A DNA stretch of 44,747 nucleotides from Bacteroidales bacterium UBA3290 (GTDB lineage: Bacteria; Bacteroidota; Bacteroidia; Bacteroidales; UBA932), in NCBI GenBank assembly GCA_002361615.1, contig DETK01000031.1:15605-60351 (forward strand). The letters are read 5' to 3'. Below, piece after piece: positions 40,205-44,747 of this stretch. Both the position numbers and the translations under genes were made by a program. Within the stretch, counting starts at the first letter, position 1. Each line of letters starts with the position of its first letter. The notes under the pieces were generated by a model. It worked only from the letters and a program-made list of their open reading frames with translations. It had not been told where the DNA came from and did not search any database.

Positions 40205-41689
40205 TCATGCCCGGCTTGACCGGACAGCTATTTTCCTGTGCCAGGCTGAGAACCAGATGATCGCGACCAGGACGGCCGCAAAGCCGATGCCGTAGGAGAT
40301 GTAGAGGTTCAGACCGAAAGCATTGGGAGAGAACATCAGGAATGCCGTGCAGACCCAGGTCATGAACAGCGCTGGGACCAAGGTGATCCAATACAGCTTC
40401 TTCTGCTGGGCCAGGTAAACCGTCAGTGTCCAGAGCGTGAAGACGGAAAGTGCCTGGTTGGACCATCCGAACCATCCCCAGAGTTTCTCAAAGCCGGCCT
40501 TGTCATTCATCTGCCACATCAGCAGGGTAAATACCAGGGCGAAAAGCGGGATGCAGATGTAGAGCCGTTTCCGGACGGATTTCTGTTCGAGTTTCAAGAA
40601 GTCCGCAATGATCAGGCGCGCACTCCGGAGCGCCGTATCACCGCTTGTAACCGGCGCGGCCACCACGCCCAGCAGCGCAAGGATGCCGCCGAAAACGCCC
40701 AACCACTCCTTGCAGACCAGATTGACGATGGAGGGTGCATCGCCTATGGCATCGGAACCGCCGGCGATCAGCTGGTAGGCCGGTTCCGGCTGGCCATAGA
40801 AGAAATAACTGGCGACTGTGGCCCAGATCAGGGCAACCGCTCCTTCCGTGATCATCGCTCCGTAGAAGATCGGGCGCCCCATCTTCTCACTCTTCATACA
40901 ACGGGCCATAAGCGGACTCTGCGTAGCGTGGAAACCGCTGATGGCCCCGCATGCGATGGAGATGAACAAGCAGGGAAATATGGGATTGCTGGTCAACGAT
41001 CCGCCCGGTGTGTTCCGCAGTCCTTCCCAGACTTCCGGAATGTCCGGGAATTTGACGAACAGCACGACCATCAGCGCGACGGCCATAAAGATCAGGGCGA
41101 ACGCAAATATGGGGTAGATGCGGCCGATGATCTTGTCGACCGGCAGCAGCGTGGCGATGATATAGTAGATGAAAACGATGGCGATCCAGAAACTGTAGCG
41201 GCCGAAATGCGCCACGGAGAAAGCGGGCTCCCAGATGCCGCCCAGGATCTTGGCGGGACTGAACACGAAAACAGCGCCGACCATCATCAGCAGGAATACC
41301 GAGAAGATAAGCATCACCGTCTTGGTCGTCTTGCCCAGATAGGTGCCGATCAGTTCGGGCAGATTGGCGCCGCCGTTCCGGACGGACAGCATACCGGACA
41401 GATAATCATGCACAGCGCCTGCGAAAATACAGCCGAATACGATCCACAGGTAAGCAGAAGGGCCGAACTTCGCGCCCATGATGGCGCCGAAGATCGGGCC
41501 TGTCCCTGCGATGTTCAGAAACTGTATCATGAAGATCTTCCAGGAGGGCAGTACGATGAAATCGACCCCGTCGGCCTTGGAGACAGCCGGCGTCGGGCGA
41601 CCGTCGGCTCCGAATACCTTCTCCACGAACTTTCCGTAGAACAGGTAGCCGCAGACCAGCGCGACCAGGGCGAGAATGAAGGATATCAT
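40205..41689 (-). CDS. cstA: CstA-family pyruvate/peptide transporter
   Basis: A 494-aa inner-membrane protein of the carbon starvation CstA family with about thirteen helices. Characteristic segments: NIAGTGPIFGAIMGAKFGP, VHDYLSGMLSVRNGGANLPE, SGFHATQSPLMARCM and TSGDTALRSARLIIADFL. E. coli CstA/BtsT (about 700 aa) import pyruvate or peptides; this shorter form is common outside enterobacteria. Odd: the last residues (RKIAVRSSRA) are encoded by a REP-like palindrome. It lies 13 nt downstream of the DUF4421 gene on the same strand, so it probably shares that promoter. Confidence 0.9.
   Translation of the reverse strand: MISFILALVALVCGYLFYGKFVEKVFGADGRPTPAVSKADGVDFIVLPSWKIFMIQFLNIAGTGPIFGAIMGAKFGPSAYLWIVFGCIFAGAVHDYLSGMLSVRNGGANLPELIGTYLGKTTKTVMLIFSVFLLMMVGAVFVFSPAKILGGIWEPAFSVAHFGRYSFWIAIVFIYYIIATLLPVDKIIGRIYPIFAFALIFMAVALMVVLFVKFPDIPEVWEGLRNTPGGSLTSNPIFPCLFISIACGAISGFHATQSPLMARCMKSEKMGRPIFYGAMITEGAVALIWATVASYFFYGQPEPAYQLIAGGSDAIGDAPSIVNLVCKEWLGVFGGILALLGVVAAPVTSGDTALRSARLIIADFLKLEQKSVRKRLYICIPLFALVFTLLMWQMNDKAGFEKLWGWFGWSNQALSVFTLWTLTVYLAQQKKLYWITLVPALFMTWVCTAFLMFSPNAFGLNLYISYGIGFAAVLVAIIWFSAWHRKIAVRSSRA
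40208..40226. repeat. REP-like palindrome at the 3' end of cstA
   Basis: CGTCA followed by TGCCCGG-CTTGA-CCGGACA (one mismatch in a 7-bp stem). It lies between the convergent SLC13 and cstA genes and encodes the last residues of CstA. Confidence 0.65.
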
Positions 41690-41702
41690 AAACTATGTCT
41701 TT

Positions 41703-42725
41703 TTAAAAGCGTACTCCGAACAAAAAATGAGATTCCAGCATGACGTTGTTGAACATCCCGGTCTTGAGTTTTCCGAAAAGAGAACCGCGCGCCGTCGCGT
41801 TGAATCCATAGAAAAAGCGCCCCGTCCAGTGAAGGGCCGAGAACTGTGTCGATCCCACCACATCGAAAACCGACCCTTCCAGCTTTCTCGACGTTTCTTC
41901 GACATTGACCCGGTTATACTTGAGCAAGGCGATGTTGGCAACCGTGGAAAAATGCAGCAGCCAGTGGTGCCGCGTCACGAAATTGTGCGCGTAGCCTCCA
42001 CCCAGGCAGAGCATGTTCATCCAGATGGTCATCGTCGGATTGTCGATGTACTCGATCTGCCTGAGGTCCGTGATGTTGTTGCGGATGGACAGGCTCAGCA
42101 GCGGGCTTCCCGCACTCTTCTTCTGGATCTGGGACTGGCTGAAAGCGGCCGGATAGGAAAAGCGCTTTCCGTTGAAAGCATAATAGGCATCGAAATCGGC
42201 TGAGATGTCATTGCAGCTGCCCGCCGGCACCGTCGCGACCAGGGAATCCGGAAGAGCGGTTACGATTCCCTGCAGGGAAGACGTACCGCGGATTGTGGCA
42301 GCCATACCCAGCTTGTTGCCATACAAGGATATCGTATAGCAGAAATCGTCGTTCTTCATGCGCTTGATGAACCAGGCAGGATTGATGGCCGCGCCGACAG
42401 TCAAATTGCGCCAGGAAACCGAAATACCTTGCGAGACAGCAGGAACGGAGGTCAGTTGGGCCACCGCGCCCTCTCCCTGATGCAGCAGGCTGATGCCGAA
42501 CAGATTCGAATTGAGGTTGAGCTGCGATTTGAAAGTCCAGCGATACTCAGGAATCTCGATATAGGAAGTGTCGATAGAAGCCTTGTGCTGCCGCTGATAA
42601 AGCTTGTTGTCCGCATTGAGTACCAGTCTCCGTACGCCGGAGGCGGAGGAATCGTGCGTCTGCGCTGCCATGACAGCAGCTAAGAAGAGCACGAGCAGGA
42701 CGGAGAAGATGCGCAGTAGCTTCAT
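41703..42725 (-). CDS. DUF4421-type outer-membrane barrel protein
   Basis: A 340-aa exported protein. A signal peptide (MKLLRIFSVLLVLFLAAVMA) precedes the family start DTSYIEIPEYRWTFKSQLNLNSN, typical of DUF4421 in Bacteroidetes. The rest consists of amphipathic beta-strands and the protein ends LESHFLFGVRF with terminal Phe, indicating an outer-membrane barrel. The function of DUF4421 is unknown. Divergent from mnmE across 49 bp and followed by cstA, so a role in the envelope related to CstA substrate entry is possible but not shown. Confidence 0.75.
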   Translation of the reverse strand: MKLLRIFSVLLVLFLAAVMAAQTHDSSASGVRRLVLNADNKLYQRQHKASIDTSYIEIPEYRWTFKSQLNLNSNLFGISLLHQGEGAVAQLTSVPAVSQGISVSWRNLTVGAAINPAWFIKRMKNDDFCYTISLYGNKLGMAATIRGTSSLQGIVTALPDSLVATVPAGSCNDISADFDAYYAFNGKRFSYPAAFSQSQIQKKSAGSPLLSLSIRNNITDLRQIEYIDNPTMTIWMNMLCLGGGYAHNFVTRHHWLLHFSTVANIALLKYNRVNVEETSRKLEGSVFDVVGSTQFSALHWTGRFFYGFNATARGSLFGKLKTGMFNNVMLESHFLFGVRF

Positions 42726-42741
42726 AAGCCGATTTCCTTGG

Positions 42742-42749
42742 CAAAAATA
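42742..42749 (-). promoter_or_regulatory. -7 box (TATTTTTG) for DUF4421-cstA
   Basis: A perfect minus-strand TAnnTTTG, 16 nt before the ATG at 42725. Confidence 0.6.
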
Positions 42750-42762
42750 GTGTTTTTTTCTC

Positions 42763-42770
42763 TACTTTTG
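42763..42770 (+). promoter_or_regulatory. -7 box (TACTTTTG) for mnmE
   Basis: A perfect TAnnTTTG ending 4 nt before the mnmE ATG at 42775; predicts a leaderless mRNA. Confidence 0.5.
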
Positions 42771-42774
42771 CGTG

Positions 42775-44175
42775 ATGGAACACTTTGACAATACGATTTG
42801 TGCGCCCGCAACGGCTCCAGGCGGCGCCATTGCGGTCATCCGGGTCAGCGGCCTGCATGCCATCCGCTGCGTGGACCGGATCTTTAAGGGACGCTCTCCC
42901 CTCTCCTCTGCCCGGGGCTATTCGATGCACTTCGGCTCCATCCTTGAAACAGACGGCACGCTGCTCGACGAAGTGCTTGTGTCCGTGTTCAGGGCGCCCC
43001 GTTCCTATACGGGCGAGAATGCCGTCGAAATCGCGTGCCACGGCTCAGAATATATTGTTTCCCGTATCCTGGCCCTTCTGCTCCAGAACGGCGCGAAAAT
43101 GGCCGCTCCGGGCGAATTCACCCAGCGTGCTTTCCTGCACGGCAAAATGGATCTCTCCCAGGCGGAAGCCGTGGCCGACCTGGTGACGGCCCGAACCCGT
43201 GCCGCACACCAAATCGCCATCAAACAGCTCAAAGGCGACTTCAGCGACGAACTCTCCAAGATGCGGGAAGAACTCCTGCACATCGCAGCATTGATGGAGC
43301 TGGAGCTCGATTTCAGTGAGGAAGACGTGCAGTTCGCCGACCGGACCCAACTGCGGGAACTCGTGGAAAAGGTCCTTACCCACATCGAAAAACTTATCGA
43401 AAGCTTTCATTTAGGTAACGCCATCAAAAACGGTGTTCCCGTTGCGATTGTGGGAAACACAAATGTCGGAAAAAGCACCCTTCTCAACGCCCTTCTCGGC
43501 GAGAACCGGGCCATCGTATCCGACATCGCCGGAACCACACGCGACACTATAGAGGAATGCTGCAACCTCGACGGGGTGCTGTTCCGCTTCATCGATACAG
43601 CCGGCCTCAGGGAAAGCACCGACACCATAGAACGGATCGGCATTGAGCGCGCCTACGACAAACTCTCCGCCGCTCAGCTTGTGCTCGCCCTGCTTGACCT
43701 GACCGCCCCTCCCGCAGAAATGCTCGCCAGCGCCGAAGACATCGCCGCCCACGTTTCTGCTGGCCAACGCCTCATCTACCTGCTCAATAAAGCTGACGCC
43801 GTGCCGGTTGAAACCACCTCCAGTGCCCACCGCACCCTCGCCCCGCTCCTTTCCGCCTCCAACCGGCAGTGTTTCATCCTCTCCGCCCGTGAAAAAGTGG
43901 GGCTGGAAGACCTTCGCCAGGCCCTCGTCACAACGTATGGCACACTGAGCTCCGGCTCGGAAACCACGCTGGTAGCCAACATCCGCCACGTAGAAGCCCT
44001 GCAAAACGCTGCCACTTCCCTCACCCGCGTCCAGCAAAGCCTCACAACCCTTCCCACCGACCTCCTTGCCCAAGACCTCCGCGAATCCCTCCACCACCTC
44101 GGCACCATCACCGGTGAAATCACCACCGACCAGATTCTCGGCGAAATTTTCGGGAGGTTTTGCATCGGGAAGTGA
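42775..44175 (+). CDS. mnmE: tRNA modification GTPase MnmE (TrmE)
   Basis: A 466-aa GTPase that with MnmG (GidA) makes the 5-carboxymethylaminomethyl modification at U34 of certain tRNAs. The N-terminal tetrahydrofolate-binding domain (1-118) begins DNTICAPATAPGGAIAVIRVSG. The G domain is inserted in the helical domain: G1 GNTNVGKS (227-234), G2 GTTRDT, G3 DTAGLRE and G4 NKAD. The C-terminal CIGK (463-466) with the catalytic Cys is intact. ATG 42775 fits the family start; the preceding GTG at 42772 is too close to the -7 box. No mnmG in the window. Confidence 0.97.
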   Translation: MEHFDNTICAPATAPGGAIAVIRVSGLHAIRCVDRIFKGRSPLSSARGYSMHFGSILETDGTLLDEVLVSVFRAPRSYTGENAVEIACHGSEYIVSRILALLLQNGAKMAAPGEFTQRAFLHGKMDLSQAEAVADLVTARTRAAHQIAIKQLKGDFSDELSKMREELLHIAALMELELDFSEEDVQFADRTQLRELVEKVLTHIEKLIESFHLGNAIKNGVPVAIVGNTNVGKSTLLNALLGENRAIVSDIAGTTRDTIEECCNLDGVLFRFIDTAGLRESTDTIERIGIERAYDKLSAAQLVLALLDLTAPPAEMLASAEDIAAHVSAGQRLIYLLNKADAVPVETTSSAHRTLAPLLSASNRQCFILSAREKVGLEDLRQALVTTYGTLSSGSETTLVANIRHVEALQNAATSLTRVQQSLTTLPTDLLAQDLRESLHHLGTITGEITTDQILGEIFGRFCIGK

Positions 44176-44198
44176 TTGATTATCAATGTTTTACCTAA

Positions 44199-44579
44199 TT
44201 CCTATTAACGTTACTCACTAGGGTAATCTCTCTAGCGCAAAACCTCGAGTGCCAGGGTGAGACCTTCACCTTCAAGCTGGACCAGGCCCTCGCCGATAAC
44301 GGCGGCATCTACCTCGTGATTGAGGCCACCGAAGGTCAGTCCAACGGTGTGACCCGCGCCCATGCCAAGGCATCCGGCATCAAGCTCGTGGAAGAGCCCA
44401 CCGCCGATGCCATCGACATCCGTGCGGACTACGTGGCCAAGTACGGCGCCCCCAGCGCTGCGGCCCCGAAGATCTTCTTCCGCTACTACTACGTCAACTC
44501 CAGCACCGGCGAAAAGTCCGGCACCATGCTGGCAGAAGTCAAGTGGGCCGCTGCTGCGGCCGGTGGCGGTGAGCCGTAG
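44199..44579 (+). pseudogene. Reading frame without an N-terminus (remnant or cassette), family unknown
   Basis: An open frame from the stop at 44196-44198 to the TAG at 44577-44579. No in-frame ATG occurs before codon positions deep in the protein; the first possible start is a GTG at 44316. From about 44235 the translation looks like real protein (LECQGETFTFKLDQALADNG, later KIFFRYYYVNSSTGEKSG, then an Ala/Gly-rich end). Codon use is like that of neighbours, and a strong terminator follows. The AT-rich first 50 nt differ in composition from the rest. A truncated gene, or the 3' part of a gene cut at a recombination junction near 44200-44235, is the simplest reading. I recognise no family. 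Confidence 0.45.
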
Positions 44580-44606
44580 TCTCTGGGACTGAGACCTGAA
44601 CCTGTC

Positions 44607-44637
44607 AGGCCCTCTGGATTCGCTCCAGGGGGCCTTT
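44607..44637 (+). terminator. Strong terminator after the truncated frame
   Basis: A 12-bp stem (44607-44618 with 44624-44635) with one G-T pair, loop TTCGC, and T residues at 44635-44637 and again after CG. It suggests that the frame upstream was part of a normal expressed gene. Confidence 0.75.
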
Positions 44638-44658
44638 CGTTTGGACAAGTGGCGGATA

Positions 44659-44747
44659 ATGATTAACTTTAGGCCGTTAAATCGTAATTCCATCGAACTG
44701 CTCAGGCAGCGGGGAGTTGAGTGGCTGTATCTCTGGACAGACTGCAC
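44659..44747 (+). CDS. Possible start of a further gene (cut by window edge)
   Basis: An ATG at 44659 opens a frame that stays open to the end of the window (MINFRPLNRNSIELLRQRG..., 29 codons). No motif or promoter can be named. It is listed only because it is open and follows a terminator. Confidence 0.2.
   Translation, partial: MINFRPLNRNSIELLRQRGVEWLYLWTDC

Noticed and set aside
44232..44747. 171-codon minus-strand frame at the right edge
   Set aside because: Antisense of the truncated frame and of its terminator; low-complexity product with no start signal.

Overview
The window looks like a chromosomal piece of an uncultured, fairly GC-rich (high-50s % by eye) member of the Bacteroidales. 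The evidence is the repeated Bacteroidetes-type -7 promoter box (TAnnTTTG) in front of many genes, the lack of obvious Shine-Dalgarno sequences, and typical Bacteroidetes families: a DUF4421 barrel, a CarboxypepD_reg-like exported protein, the TGS/uridine-kinase fusion, a secreted GH2 beta-galactosidase and a long-form PotA. A genus cannot be assigned from the sequence alone. There is no rRNA, tRNA, CRISPR array, transposase or integrase that I can support; most of the window is core genome, with dispersed non-coding repeats and one truncated gene at the right edge.

Layout. 1-2.2 kb: 3' end of clpB, a 115-nt nested hairpin containing a terminator, then a Ca/Na antiporter and MntP. 2.2-9.3 kb: a methyltransferase-fold gene overlapping a CPA2 cation/proton antiporter on the minus strand, a divergent periplasmic beta-galactosidase on the plus strand, and on both sides copies of a MITE-like repeat family with ~40-nt inverted ends. 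9.3-14.4 kb: SprT-like metalloprotein, alpha/beta hydrolase plus TGS/uridine-kinase-type nucleoside kinase, YqaA-type membrane protein and a ThrE-type exporter. 14.5-19 kb: secreted M16 peptidase, upp and a PrsW-like intramembrane protease. 19-23.5 kb: a tightly overlapped minus-strand operon (YghO/GNAT-like acyltransferase, hemerythrin-LuxR regulator, TlpA lipoprotein), divergent from an acyl-AMP ligase and an acyl carrier protein. The acyltransferase, ligase and ACP together resemble the acyl-activating and N-acylating part of a bacterial ceramide (sphingolipid) pathway. 23.5-27.2 kb: AtoE-type short-chain fatty acid transporter overlapping an M1 aminopeptidase lipoprotein. 27.2-32.7 kb: a polyamine-uptake operon made of a possible 31-codon leader ORF, an outer-membrane barrel, potA, potB, potC and an unusual potD, closed by a terminator. 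32.7-44.2 kb: MATE transporter, unknown two-TM protein, rarA, a CarboxypepD_reg-like protein, rlmD with an SLC13 transporter, DUF4421 with cstA, and mnmE. 44.2-44.7 kb: a reading frame with no N-terminus, its terminator, and the start of another possible gene.

The points most worth following are the putative ceramide cluster with a di-iron regulator across the same divergent promoter, the porin-plus-PotABCD operon with a doubly anchored PotD and possible leader peptide, the MITE-like repeat family, REP-like palindromes that encode the last residues of two membrane proteins, and several genes whose -7 box lies only 4-5 nt before the ATG, which implies leaderless mRNAs. All function calls are from recognising motifs and families by eye; no database search was run.
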